Assembly (NCBI GenBank): GCA_016946835.1
Contig: JACVTC010000061.1
Span: 1 to 64,000, forward strand
DNA from: Neocallimastix lanati (nom. inval.)
Lineage: Eukaryota; Neocallimastigomycota; Neocallimastigomycetes; Neocallimastigales; Neocallimastigaceae
Length of the DNA: 64,000 nt
Reading direction: 5' to 3'
Shown here: in pieces, positions 10,958 through 21,912 of the stretch
How positions within the stretch are numbered: the first letter of the stretch is position 1
Layout: each line of letters starts with the position of its first letter
The notes under the pieces: model-generated
Seen by the model: only the letters and a program-made list of their open reading frames with translations
The model's database searches: none
Told to the model about the DNA's origin: nothing
Made by a program: the position numbers and the translations under genes

Positions 10958-11874
10958 AATTGTACTTTCCTATATTCCTGATAACCTAAACTTAATAATA
11001 AAATTTAATTTATTTTGATATAAATTAATTTTAACTTGTAAATAATGTAAATAAATTTTAATTAATTACTTTATTGTTATATTATTAAATATATGTATAT
11101 ATTAAAATACAATTGTAAATATTAAAATTATACTTTTAAGATACTAAATTATTAAAATTATTAATTAAATATTATTATAAAAATTATTATATACTATTAA
11201 TATTATAAAATTATTAAAATTATTTAGTATTATTATAAAAATTTATTTATTATAACTATTAAATATTATTATAAAATTATTAAGATTATTAATTAAATTT
11301 ATTATTAAAAATTATTATTAAAAATTATTACTTATTATAAAAATTATTATTTAAATATTATCAAATTTATTAATTAAATATTATAAAAATTTTATTTTAT
11401 TTTTGAAAATAATTACAAGTATTATTTAAAATAATTATAGATTATTAAATTTATTATATTAATCTTTAAAAACAATTTATTTAACTTAAAAATATCAAAG
11501 AAAATAGTAAAAACTATTTTCTATATATTTATTTTATAATTATTTTTAATTAAATTATATTTGAATATTATATTATTATATTTATAAAAATTAAAACAAA
11601 AATGAATTATTGATATAAAATTAATTCAATAATTCTATAAAATTACTTAAATTATAAACAACTAATTATACTTTAAATTCATAAAAAAAATATAAATATT
11701 GTAAATATTTCTTAAAAATTAAATATGTGTACTTCAAAAATAAAATTTTATATTAATAAATAATAAATACTTTTTAATAAAAAGAATTTTTTTTTTTGTT
11801 AAAATCAAAGCAGGGTAATACCCGTCCCCCCCTTCTTGATTTTAAATCCATAAGAATCAACCCCGAGTCTACCA
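10907..11874 (-). repeat. Dispersed leader-type repeat, copy 2 (uninterrupted)
   Basis: Matches 6413-7406 from 10973 onward, and extends further left than copy 1, which was cut by Gypsy-1. Its left 140 bp recur inverted at 39020-39180. It ends in the same primer-site-like TGGTAGACTCGGGG (11874 leftward), after which the two copies are unrelated. Confidence 0.7.
11801..11843. other. Conserved GC-rich hairpin, copy 2
   Basis: Same stem as 7334-7376, with one change (G to T in the right arm). Confidence 0.6.
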
Positions 11875-12283
11875 TTAGTATTCGTTATATGGTCCTCCTC
11901 AAGGATTCGGATACCAAACGAATCTTAAATTTAAATTATTTTTAAAATAATAAAAAACTAATCTATATTAATAATATATCAAATAAATTTTTAATCAAAG
12001 AATTATACAAGAGTAAATTTTCAAATACATCTTAATAATAAAATACATGAAATATTTAAATTTAAAAATAAAGTATATAAAAAGAAACTATCTAAGATAC
12101 ATGTTTTTAATTATAAAATAAAAATAATAAACTTTAAGTAATAATAATAATAATTAATTAAACTAAATTATAACTAAAACTAAACTATAAAAATATTAGA
12201 TTATTAATAAAAGTTAAAGTAATATATATTAATATTAAAATTATTGATTATTTGAAAAAAGTAAAAGGTAGTGAATTGTAGTT
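11875..12283. other. AT-rich non-coding flank
   Basis: Starts with a slightly GC-richer 55-bp block (11880-11930) and is otherwise AT-rich. No gene is seen. Confidence 0.4.
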
Positions 12284-13085
12284 TTAGGGAGGTTTATTTT
12301 CATACGGAAGAAAAGTATCATATTTAAATATTTTAAATTGATAATGTTTTTTCTTAACTTTTGCAATGTTTGAATTATGGATTACAAGAAATAAAAAGTG
12401 ATTTATATTTTTCTTTTTAATTTGAAATAATAAATAAATATTGATTGTTTGATTACTTGGATAAGTGGAAGAAAAATTTTGACCATTTGAAATAAAATTT
12501 TTAAAAGATTTTGAATTTTGATTAGTCTGAATAAGGTTTTCATGAAAATTTGAATTTAGTTTAACAAAGGAGTTCACCCTCTCCTTCGGAAAATTAGAAT
12601 TATTATTTAAAGATTTAGAGTTCTGAGTATGAATATATTTATTAATAGTGGGGTTGTTTGTACTAAAGGATTTATTAATTTTACTATGAAAAGAATCGGA
12701 TATTGATATTTTAGCAGATTTGATAAAAGAATTATTGGATTTTCTAATAAATTTTTTGTCTTCATTTTCTTTAATATATTTCTTTAAGGCTAGAGATTCT
12801 TTTTCTGTTAGGGGATAAATAGGGCCATAATGAATTTTTTGCGTTTGGCTTTAGTTTAATTTCGCAATCATAAGGACGATGAGGTGGTAATTTATTAACA
12901 GATTTTTCGTCAAATACATCCTTGTATGGAAGAAATTTTGCAGGTAGTATTTTTTGAATATCATTATTTATTTCATTAGTTTCATTATGTGTAAAAATAA
13001 GAAAAATAAAATTAAAATAAAAGTTGGAATTACTTTTAAAATTATTAATTTCACAATTAGAAAATAATAAATAAGAAATTATAAT
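12284..13085 (-). pseudogene. Gypsy-2 decayed protease-RT junction fragment
   Basis: Minus-strand frames show the typical lead-in to gypsy RT: LPPHRPYDCEIKL (about 12860-12890), then [12 protein letters not shown] (about 12800-12830). The two motifs are in different frames because of one extra A near 12840. Downstream the frame runs to 12284 but becomes Asn/Ser-rich and no longer resembles RT. No YxDD, RNase H or integrase is present. It belongs with the gag-pro ORF at 14066, from which it is separated by about 980 bp of inserted sequence. Identity is good for the junction motifs and weak for the last 100 residues. Confidence 0.7.
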
Positions 13086-14060
13086 AAATTAAAACTTTAA
13101 AATAAATATTCGTCTAAAAACGAATATATTAAATTAATGAAATAAATAAATAAAGTTAATAAAAAAATGGGCTTTAACTTTAAAAGTCCATAACTCCCCA
13201 AATCGCCGCGATGGAGGGTTAAAAATAGGCGAAGAGAAAAATAATTTCGTCATCATACGAGGTCTCAAAGCCTCCTAGATGTCGAGATATTTACATTTAA
13301 AGTTTAAGGGTGTTAATTAAAATTAACTAGAATTTTTTATAATTATTTTTATTATAATTTAATTATTAAAATATAAATAACATATATCAAATATAAAATA
13401 TACCCTTATTAGATTAGGAAATTAATTACAAAATAATTAATATTTTAATTTTTTAATTATCTAGATAATATTAAAGAAAACTTAAAACAAAATAAATAAG
13501 GGATCCAATTTATTATTAAATAATTAAAATAAAAATTTATTTAGATTAGGAATTAATAATAGAAATATAGTGTAAAAATTTTATAAGCCATGTAAATATA
13601 GTTTAGGAAAAATATAAATAGTTTAGTTTTTATTTTAAATTAATCTTGGAAAAAGATTATTGAAAAATTATCTCTGACAATTTATCTTTAATTGAAAATT
13701 TTATTATAGAAATTATAATTAAGACTTTCTATTTTATAAAAATTATATTGAACTTTTTATTATTAAACTTTTATATCAATAAATAATAAATAAAATTAAT
13801 TTAATTTTAAAAAACCAAAGTTTCTTTATTATACATTAATTACGTGTTACCAAATAAAATTTATATGAATTATTTATTCGGATTATATTCTAATTAAATA
13901 ATCTATTGATTCATAAAATAATTATCTTGTTTTAATAATAAAAGAACCCTAACCAAATAACAAATAAAATACAGAGTAAAAATTTTTCTAACCTAGTTAT
14001 TCTAATCTTTAGTCTGTGTAACCTTGTATACGTATCCCAATCAGACTAAGTCTCTTTACA
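13086..14060 (-). mobile_element. Probable nested LTR insertion splitting Gypsy-2
   Basis: It separates gag-pro (ending 14066) from the pro-RT fragment (starting about 13085). The right end reads TGTAAAGAGACTTAG on the minus strand at 14060, an LTR-like start. The left end and target duplication were not resolved. It contains an unusual GC-richer block at 13190-13310. Confidence 0.4.
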
Positions 14061-14065
14061 TTATG

Positions 14066-15313
14066 TTATTCGTTTTTACTTGGGTTATGTTCTTCAGTAC
14101 AAATAGAAACAGTAAAATTTGATGGGATAACAAGACAGTTATCAATACAATGATTTGATTTAAAAGAAAGTTTATTAGAAGTAAAGTCTATAGTAGGATT
14201 ATGAGTAATAAGCCATTCAGTTCCAAGAATAGCACAATATGATGGAAGGTCAACTACATAAAATTTAGTTTTGCAAATATGGTTTTCATGCTGAATAGAA
14301 ATTGATGAAGTTTTTCCTAAGATTTGTTGATTGTCTCCGATTCCAGAGACTCTAGGAAAGTCAGATTGAGAAGAATAAGGAATATTATTTTCTTTAACAA
14401 AATAGACATCAATTAGGTTTAATTGAGATCCTGAATCAAGGAGAATTTTAATTTTTGTTTTAGAATTATTAACTTTAATAGTAAATTCATATATTGGAAG
14501 GTTTACATTTGGTAGATCGGAAATCCTTGGTCTAGTAATAGTTTTAGGTTCTAGATTGCTGATATGAACATTGCTTGAAGAGCTTTTATATTTATTTCTT
14601 AAAGGACAGTTGTTAAGTGAATGTTCAGAAGAACCACAGTACATGCATAGATTTTCTTTTCTTCTTTTATCTTTTTCTTCTTTCGATAATGAACTGCGAG
14701 TTTGAAATTTTGGTTTTCCTTTGGGTGGAGGTCTTCTGCTATTGTTATTTTTATTTGAATGATTTTGATGATTGAAAAATTGCCTCCTAGTTGAAAGTCG
14801 AGAATCAAGTCTAGCAGCAATTGTTTGTAGAGCAAAAAGAGTTTGTGGTCCAGGGAACATTTCAAGTATCTTGGTAGCTACTTGATCCTGTAGACAAATG
14901 AATGCATCCATTTTAGCTTCTTCATTCCAAGAAGACTCATCAGCATACTTGTTGAATTCCAAAATATAGCTTCTTATATCTCCAAGTCGCTTTTGTTTTA
15001 TTGTTCGTAACTTTTGATTTGCTACGAAGGTAGCATCATTGTTCCCAAACATAGCTTTAAGTCTTCCAACAAAGGCTTCATAATTATTCAAGCATGGATT
15101 TTGGTTTTCTATTAAAGATGCGGCCCAATTCATAGCAGAACCATAGAGTTGAATTATTAAATATACAATTTTTGTTTTATCGTCAGCAAATTTGTCGGGA
15201 TAGAGCATAAAGACTAACTCTATCTTAGCAAGAAAACCTTTAAAGAAACGACGGTCTCCAGAAAAACCAGTTTTAAAAGTAGAATTATTATCAGTAAAAT
15301 TGTCTTGTTCCAT
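14066..15313 (-). CDS. Gypsy-2 Gag-protease polyprotein, intact ORF
   Basis: 415 residues in one frame. The capsid domain (about 20-175) has the Sushi/Tf1-like motif SAMNWAASL. A basic Arg/Lys/Asn stretch (180-220) precedes a CCHC zinc knuckle (C223, C226, H231, C236), which should bind the element RNA. The aspartic protease starts at ILLDSGSQLNLID (catalytic D293) and includes AILGTEWL near 365. The protein should form the particle and cleave the polyprotein. The frame stops just before an inserted LTR-like segment, so RT and integrase are cut off. The ORF is otherwise undamaged, unlike the rest of the element, which is odd for a dead copy. Start: the Met at 15313 opens with MEQDNFTDNN and no closer Met fits better. 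Confidence 0.85.
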   Translation of the reverse strand: MEQDNFTDNNSTFKTGFSGDRRFFKGFLAKIELVFMLYPDKFADDKTKIVYLIIQLYGSAMNWAASLIENQNPCLNNYEAFVGRLKAMFGNNDATFVANQKLRTIKQKRLGDIRSYILEFNKYADESSWNEEAKMDAFICLQDQVATKILEMFPGPQTLFALQTIAARLDSRLSTRRQFFNHQNHSNKNNNSRRPPPKGKPKFQTRSSLSKEEKDKRRKENLCMYCGSSEHSLNNCPLRNKYKSSSSNVHISNLEPKTITRPRISDLPNVNLPIYEFTIKVNNSKTKIKILLDSGSQLNLIDVYFVKENNIPYSSQSDFPRVSGIGDNQQILGKTSSISIQHENHICKTKFYVVDLPSYCAILGTEWLITHNPTIDFTSNKLSFKSNHCIDNCLVIPSNFTVSICTEEHNPSKNE

Positions 15314-15529
15314 CTTTATGTATGTTTTAATTTAAAATTATTTTCAAATAGTAATGAAATAATAAATCAATTTTTTACAGGAATAATAATTAAGTAACTA
15401 GAATATAATCACAACAATAAAAAACAAATTCTGTTACTTATAACAAGTAGGCGAACAAATTTATAAAAGCCTAAAATAAAAAATAAAAACTATATAATTT
15501 TAACGTCACTTCGCAAGAATGACAAGGGT
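15314..15529. other. Gypsy-2 leader
   Basis: AT-rich sequence upstream of Gypsy-2 gag. No gene is seen. Confidence 0.4.
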
Positions 15530-15600
15530 TTTATCAGGGATCGAACCTGACCCACCTCTTATTTTATGCGCGAGTGAACAAACTATCACCTGTTGAAGTG
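15530..15600 (-). other. tRNA-like module (possible SINE or tRNA pseudogene)
   Basis: A perfect pol III B-box, GGTTCGATCCC (15547-15537), sits in a T-arm with a 5-bp stem TCAGG/CCTGA and a 7-nt TTCGATC loop. Upstream (15590-15568) lies an A-box-like TAGTTTGTTCACTCGCGC. The acceptor and anticodon arms do not fold well, so it is not a functional tRNA. The surrounding 15500-15700 is GC-richer than its neighbours and could be the body of a tRNA-derived SINE. Confidence 0.4.
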
Positions 15601-15731
15601 TGTAGTAACCCTCAAGCGTTGAAGGTTTTACATTTCTAGGTGTTATAAACCTAATTGTCAAAGGTTGGCTCCTTTGAGATACCCGCATTTACTATCTACA
15701 AAATTTTGCAAAATAGTAAATAAGAGTATAT

Positions 15732-15781
15732 GAAATTAATATTTGGCAAGCCGACACTGTCTATACTCAAATATTAATTTC
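15732..15781. other. Perfect 14-bp stem-loop
   Basis: GAAATTAATATTTG (15732-15745) pairs perfectly with CAAATATTAATTTC (15768-15781) around a 22-nt GC-richer loop. It may be the end of an element or a structured leader. Confidence 0.5.
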
Positions 15782-16289
15782 GTAAATTTGTTTACTTTTT
15801 ACAAATATTTTTAAATTGATTTATTATTTATTTTATTATTCGTTAAAGAATAATATAGCAATTAAAATTAACTTTAAAAAAATATAAAGTATTAAATCTT
15901 TTGTTTCTTTTCTTTTCCGCACCGCTGTTCATTCAGTTTATCAACCGAAGAGCTGCAATATAGGACTTACGCCTCAGCCTACCAGCGAGGGTCGGTAACG
16001 TACTTAGAAAAGTATATAAACAAAAGGTTTAAGATTTAAAAATAAGGAAGTGTTATACAAGACTTTCCTTGATTATATTAATTAAGTATTAACGTAATAA
16101 TTTCTTCTATTATTAGGAGAACTACGTATTTAGTTCCAAGATTTATTATACGAATTCCGAGGATGACTGTTTGAATAAAGAAAGTAGTAATTAAAACGAA
16201 TAATAGGTAGAGTAATCTAAAGTTTTCTTTTAAGATATTAAAATTCATGTATAATTTTGAAAGAGTACTAAAAAAGTTATGATTCCAAA
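15782..16289. other. Retroelement leader/LTR remains with GC-richer block
   Basis: 15915-16000 is clearly GC-richer than its surroundings (GCCTCAGCCTACCAGCGAGG) and non-coding. It looks like LTR or leader sequence of Gypsy-2 or a neighbour. No ends could be fixed. Confidence 0.35.
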
Positions 16290-16475
16290 ATGACAGAGTT
16301 CCTTAACAGGGTTTCCTTAACAGGGGTTCCTTAACAAGGGTTCCTTAAGTAGATATTTCCAAAAAGTAGATTCAAAGAGATAAATACTTCCAAAGGATAG
16401 TAGATCCAAGAGGTAAAAATTTCCAAAAAAATAAAAGATCCAAAAGGTAGATATTTAAAAAAAAATAGTAGATCC
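16290..16475. repeat. Two adjacent short tandem-repeat arrays
   Basis: First, TTCCTTAACAGGG-type units repeat about four times (16299-16347). Then 30-40 bp imperfect units of the form TAGATATTTCCAAAAGGTAG follow (16350-16470). A 92-residue minus-strand frame over this block is a by-product of the repeats. Confidence 0.6.
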
Positions 16476-16530
16476 AAAGGGTTCATGAATTCAGTGCCAG
16501 GTATTGTATGGTAGTAATAGGTGCTTTTAT

Positions 16531-17139
16531 TGTAACGGAAACCTGGGTGTTCCAATACTAAAAGGACACTTAGAATAAGTAAACTAAACACAAGAATTAG
16601 TAAACACAAAATATTAATATTGGAGCACTTGATTCCTTTGTTGATTAGGAAGGTCGGTGCTGAAATATTAGTAATATTGGTTTTATTTATTATTTTATTT
16701 ATTTAATTATTTATTTAAAAATTGTTTTATTAGAAAGATGTTTTATTACTAATAATAATAAACTACGTTAAAATACGATAAAAGCACGAAGAGAAATATT
16801 TTCAAGTGAAAATTCATACCTATTTATACTTTTTACAGAAAAACAGTTTGTATGATTTTCAAAAATTTTAGAATCTTAGAAAAATCGTTTAAAACTGATT
16901 TTCTCGGTTAATTTAGAAACTAATGGAAAAAAGGATAAAATAAAATAAAAAATTCAATTTAATTATTAAGAATTTCTATGAAATTCTTAAAGAAAATACA
17001 GAAAGAATTAACTAGAACAATGAAAATAAAATATTCAAAAAGTAGGTTTAAGTGAATCAAACTCGAGTAGTTTGATTCATGGCTATAGCTCTAACGGCTA
17101 TACCAAGATTTCTTTTTACAAATTTTAGTATTCGTTACA
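16531..17139 (-). repeat. LTR-D, solo-LTR-like unit with tRNA-like start
   Basis: 609 bp. The minus strand starts TGTAACGAATACT at 17139 and ends TTTCCGTTACA at 16531. It holds a TATA block AAAAGTATAAATAGG near 16830-16850, shared with LTR-E. The first 100 bp contain a D-arm-like and a T-arm-like hairpin. Confidence 0.6.
17050..17101 (-). other. tRNA-like hairpins inside LTR-D
   Basis: ATAGCCGTTAGAGCTAT (17101-17085) folds like a D-arm. GAATCAAACT/AGTTTGATTC (17054-17078) is a perfect 10-bp hairpin, one half of which resembles a B-box. The tRNA origin is inferred only. Confidence 0.35.
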
Positions 17140-17151
17140 ATTATATGAATA

Positions 17152-17303
17152 TTATAATATAAAGAGTACATTTATTTAATAATATGGTTTACATGCAATT
17201 TATATATATCAAATGTGGCTTTTATCCTTTAGACACTAACGTAATGTAATGTACATGATTAATGTATACATAGAATATTCACATATTCTAACATTCCCCC
17301 TCA
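17152..17303 (-). repeat. Copia-type 3' LTR end and polypurine tract
   Basis: 17152-17293 matches 23603-23751. The minus strand starts TGTTAGAATATGTG at 17293. The adjacent TTTGAGGGGGAA (17305-17294) is a classic copia polypurine tract, so this marks the 3' end of a minus-strand copia element whose body lay to the right. Confidence 0.65.
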
Positions 17304-17478
17304 AACCTAGTTATTTTTATAGAATAAATTGGTTTGTTGATGAATATGTATATTTACATATTATGATAATTATTATTTAAATCTAAATTTTCTAAGACTA
17401 AATTTTCTCTAATTTAGACTATTTTAATACATAAATTTCGAAAAATTATAATATATTATATAATTTCTTTTATGTAAA

Positions 17479-17997
17479 TGTAACGGTTTACACCCAATAG
17501 GTCTACACTAATAAGTAATTCGTTTTCTTAAAAAATTTGTTTTATTAATATTTTTTATTAAAATATAAAATTTATTATTATTCTTTATTATTAATTAGTT
17601 ATTGTAATATTTCGAATTACTTTTAACTAGTTAATAAAAGCACAAAGAAAAATTATTTTTTATTGAGAAATTCACGCTTATTTATACTTTTTCGGAAAAA
17701 TAGTTTCGGAAAAAGTTAAGATTAACGAAAGTTCGAAAAATTAAGTTTTCTTTCTAGAAAATGAATCTTATAGAAAAATGATAAAATAATTATTAAAATA
17801 GAACTTTCTAGTTTCATTTAGTTATATAATATTAACCAAAGAAACTCTAGAACTTTCTACAATAATTTAATTAATTAACTAAAAATAATTTAGATTGGGA
17901 AAGGGTGTGAGTCAAACCTAAGAAGTTCAGCTTCATTGTCATGGTGTATTACCACCAGACTACAACAACAATTTTACTAACTTTAGGATTCGTTACA
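17479..17997 (-). repeat. LTR-E, relative of LTR-D
   Basis: 519 bp, minus strand, TGTAACGAATCC (17997) to ACCGTTACA (17479). It shares ends and the TATA block AAAAGTATAAATAAGCG (about 17680-17697) with LTR-D, but has diverged elsewhere. Confidence 0.6.
17903..17968 (-). other. tRNA-like module inside LTR-E
   Basis: An A-box-like TAGTCTGGTGGTAATACAC (17962-17944), a GAAG/CTTC hairpin, then a B-box-like GGTTTGACTC (17918-17909) occur in tRNA order and spacing. The acceptor stem is not convincing. Confidence 0.4.
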
Positions 17998-18197
17998 TTG
18001 TAAAATAAAATAATAGCTTAGGTCGGCGAGGACAGACTATAATTTATTTTACACTATTTTATTATATCAACACTAATATTAATTATTAACTAAAACACTA
18101 AAACTAAAAAACTAATTTAATTTTTTGTTTTATAAAAAAAATCCTTTTATTAATATTTCTTATTTGTTGAATTTAACTATTCTAAAATCAACAATCA

Positions 18198-18248
18198 CTT
18201 AACTGGGTACCGTAGGGTCCTTTACCGGAAAGCCTACTAGCAGTTAAG
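18198..18248. other. Three-tier GC-rich hairpin
   Basis: CTTAACTG/CAGTTAAG (18198-18205, 18241-18248), GTAGG/CCTAC (18212-18216, 18233-18237) and CTTT/AAAG (18220-18223, 18229-18232) nest exactly around the loop ACCGG. It stands out from very AT-rich surroundings and probably belongs to a retroelement leader. Confidence 0.6.
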
Positions 18249-18653
18249 ATTTTAAAATAAAATTTAAAATAAAATTTGCTTTATAAAAGATAACTATTCT
18301 AATAATAGTTATAATACTAATTAATAAAATATAAAATTTGTACTATCTATCTTATCTATAATATTTCCTATACTATTCTATTTTCTAACTAAATTATACT
18401 ATTTTCTATACTATTTTCCAACTATCGTTCAATAGTTGAAAATTAACTCTTTTTATACTTTTTGAAAATTAAAATTTAAATTGAATAGATTGTAATAAAC
18501 TAACTAAAATATTATTATATATTTGTAATTACATTTAATAATAAATTACATGAATTTTTATGAGTTATTTTAATATAAAAACTATTTAAAACTATCTAAT
18601 ATTTCTAAAAATAAATAAACAAAACGGCAAGTTTTTGTAAACAAACGGATTCG

Positions 18654-19497
18654 TGTAAAGAATTATAATTATTTTTCAAAATAATTATTATTCTTTATTA
18701 AAAAATTAATATTTAAAGTTTATTATTTTATAAAATTTTATGAATAATTTTATTAATTATGTCACATAGTAATTATTAATTAATGTTATTGTTTTAAAAT
18801 TTATTTACATTAAATTAAATTATCAATAATTAATATATTAAATTATAATAATGTATTATTGTATTAAAATAATGATAAATTCTATTTAATTAAGAAAAAT
18901 TAAATTGTATTAAAATGATAATTCTATTTAATCAAGAAATAATTAAATTATATTATTTCTTGGACTTTTAATTAAGATAATTAAAAGAATTAATTATTTA
19001 ATTTTACTTGTGATTAAATATTAATAAAATTAATATATAATTAGTTAATAAGTTTTCTCCCTTATTCGGGTTTTCTTATTAACTAAAGATTGATGTAATT
19101 AAACACCAATCGAGATCTATCTAGTTTTTTCTTCTAATCTTTTTCTAGATAGAGATAATTTTCCAAGATTAGAAATCAAATTAATATAAATAGGACTCTT
19201 GATTCTTCTAAAAATAATCAAGAGTTATTATTATAAGAAATTATAATAATTAACACAAATATTTAAAATTACTTTTAAATAAAAAATTTTTATAATAAAA
19301 TAATTTCTAAAATTCTCTTAACCTACTTTTAGTGTTGTTTATTATAATCTTATAATAAACTCTAAGTTTTTAAATTTTCGTTTTCAATTTTTATATTATA
19401 TTTTTTAATTTTATCTCAATTAATAATATTTTTTATTATTAATTGTAGAAAGAATTAATTATTAATATAATTAAATATTTTAAATTAATTCTTTACA
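18654..19497 (+). repeat. LTR-C, relative of LTR-A and LTR-B
   Basis: 844 bp, starting TGTAAAGAATTA and ending ATTCTTTACA, with a TATA block ATATAAATAGGACTCTTGA at about 19178-19200. It shares the downstream block around 19200-19350 with LTR-B. Confidence 0.6.
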
Positions 19498-21209
19498 ATT
19501 CGTTACAGTAAATCTATTTAAATAATTTATCTTTAATATATTAAAAGTAAATGTTATTCCCCCTTAAACTAACTTTTCTTTTTTACACCTAAAATTAATT
19601 CTAATTTTGGATGAATCTCTATCATCTCAATAATTATTATTTATGGTTTAATATACCATTTATATGATGGAAACCTTTATCTTGAAGGGTGATATTATAC
19701 CATCTTTATTTGTGTGAATACCTCTTATATATTGGGTTTTACATCACTTTCAATTAGAATCCGCTTTGTAGATTAGAGCTAACTTTTATATTTATTTCGC
19801 TTTGTAATTTTAGCGATAACTTTTATATAATATTAAGTATTTTATGGTGAATAATCTTGTTAGTTTCAGGAAAGTTATAGTTTCTCTTTTTATATTTAGC
19901 ATCGTTATTTTCAATATTTTTAAATAATTAAAATCATATATTTAATTTCTTTTATTATTTTCTTTACTTTATATATTAACTTCATGTTATTTATTTAGAG
20001 TTTCATTAATTTGAGTCTCATTAAAATTTCTATTTTTCTTTAGCTCAATGTTTCTTTATCTCGATATTTTTGCTAATGTAAATTCGTATAATTGTAGTTC
20101 CTTTGACTTCGTAAGTATTGATTCGCTCGTTTTCATATTTAGTTTCACATGTTATTAGAAATTTCAAAACTCTTCACTTACTGTAAAGATATTATTAATA
20201 TCTTTAAATAATTTTAATTAAATTTAATCATAAATTTAAGTAAAATTAAAATAAATTTATTTGAAATCACGTGTATAAAATTATTGAAAATATTTTTAAC
20301 ATAATTTCGATTTTTTCCCAATCATACTAATAAATTAAAAATTTCTCTTGTGAAACTAGTATTTGAAAATCATTTCTTTTTATGTAATTTAATTTAAATA
20401 ATAAGAGTTAAGGTTTTTCACAAGATAAATTAACAACATGAAACTATGCAATTAGTCATGTTGAAACTTACGGCATTTTATGCTAAATTTATATTAAATA
20501 ATTATGACAACTTTTATATTATTTTTAAATAGAAAATATATAATAAATTTACTAATAATATTTAAATAATAAATAAATAATAAATGAACTCAATTAGAAT
20601 TGATTATATTTATTTTAGTTATTAATTATAATTCTCTTTATTTAGTAATAGTTAATTATTTATTATTAGTTTAGGTTAGTATTGTTTTTAAATAAATAGC
20701 TAGATAATATAATTCAATAGGAATTATATATTATAAATGTAATAAGATAAAAATATAAATAGTTATCAAATTTCATGTATTTTAATCGATGTAATTGTTA
20801 TTAACGATTTCTTGTTAATAACACTTTAAAATAAATAAAGATTTTAATATTTAAAAAATTAATAAAACTTGTTCTTTAAAACTATTATTTTGTGTTTTAG
20901 TGTTATTATTGAAGTGTTGATTTATAATCTATTTTTTTACCAAAACTTTATACTTACTTCTTTATACTTCCTTACTACTTCCCCCTAAAATCCAAATATT
21001 TAATTTCAATTAAATTTTGGATTTTCATAATCACATAGATTAAATGTAGAATTTAGATATTCTAAAAATCAAATACAAATTGAAATATTTATTGAAGGAA
21101 TTTCATATTTAATAACTCATAGGTTATATTATAATGTCTTAAATACGACAAATTTGCAATCATTTAATGTGAATGAATAGTCTTCGGTTATTACATCATT
21201 CTTTGTATG
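19498..21209. other. Copia 3'-end and LTR remains
   Basis: Two more minus-strand polypurine tracts, AAGGGGGAA (19557-19565) and TAGGGGGAA (20979-20987), mark the 3' ends of further copia copies. 20540-20860 resembles the LTR-X family at 29220-29620. No coding frame survives. Confidence 0.45.
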
Positions 21210-21435
21210 TGGCAACACTTTGGTTTACTCTTAGGTTTTACGCCAATAAATTAATATAGATATAGACAACACATATGGATTACTCTTTGGTTTTAAGTCT
21301 ATACTTTGTGACAACTCTAAGGTTTACGTTATTATGTTTCACGTCACCTATAGTGACAACCCTAGGTTAACATTTAGTTTTACGTCTATTTGTGACAACT
21401 CTTAGGTTTACCTTTTCGGTTTTACGTCTATTATT
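21210..21435. repeat. Degenerate ~43-bp minisatellite
   Basis: Five units of the form GTGACAACTCTAGGTTTAC followed by a GGTTTTACGTCTAT block, spaced 38-56 bp. Non-coding. Confidence 0.6.
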
Positions 21436-21912
21436 GTGCTTTTTACAGTTTAGCAATAACTGATGTTTTTAAGATTAACAATAACTTTATGATTGCATAT
21501 ATTATACAACAAATTATTTATATATTACTTAAATATATTTAAAATTAGTATTGAAATCACACTTTTAAGTTACTTTATATTGGAGAAGTTTTAATTTTTC
21601 ATAAATCACGCATTTTAAAGATTGTATTGTTGTAATGTTGAGTATTCTTAAATGCTAGCAGAAATTTTAGACTTGTTTCATTATAAAAATAGCAAAAATA
21701 TTTTCCCTTGTTAGTTGGAAATAATTTTCTATAAGATTTAAATAAATTCTGGTATATAATTGATATATAATTGGACTATGGATTAAGGTTTAAAGTTGAA
21801 TAATGATATCATAATTTAGGTTAACATAATGGTAACTCTTTATTATTTATATATGTTGGAAATTCTAAATATAATATGTAATGAATAATGTATAACTCAA
21901 AATATTGACAAG
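21436..21912. other. AT-rich non-coding stretch
   Basis: No gene, hairpin or repeat recognised. Confidence 0.4.

Noticed and set aside
15506-15688. 60-residue minus-strand frame
   Set aside because: Covers the tRNA-like module with B-box. The non-coding explanation fits better.
16331-16609. 92-residue hydrophobic minus-strand frame
   Set aside because: Lies over two tandem-repeat arrays and the end of LTR-D. No motif.
17474-18004. GTAAA target-site duplication around LTR-E
   Set aside because: The right copy is two bases away from the LTR end and the motif is common in AT-rich sequence.
21210-21435. CRISPR-like array
   Set aside because: Repeat units and spacers are both degenerate and similar to each other. 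Eukaryotic context; a minisatellite explains it.
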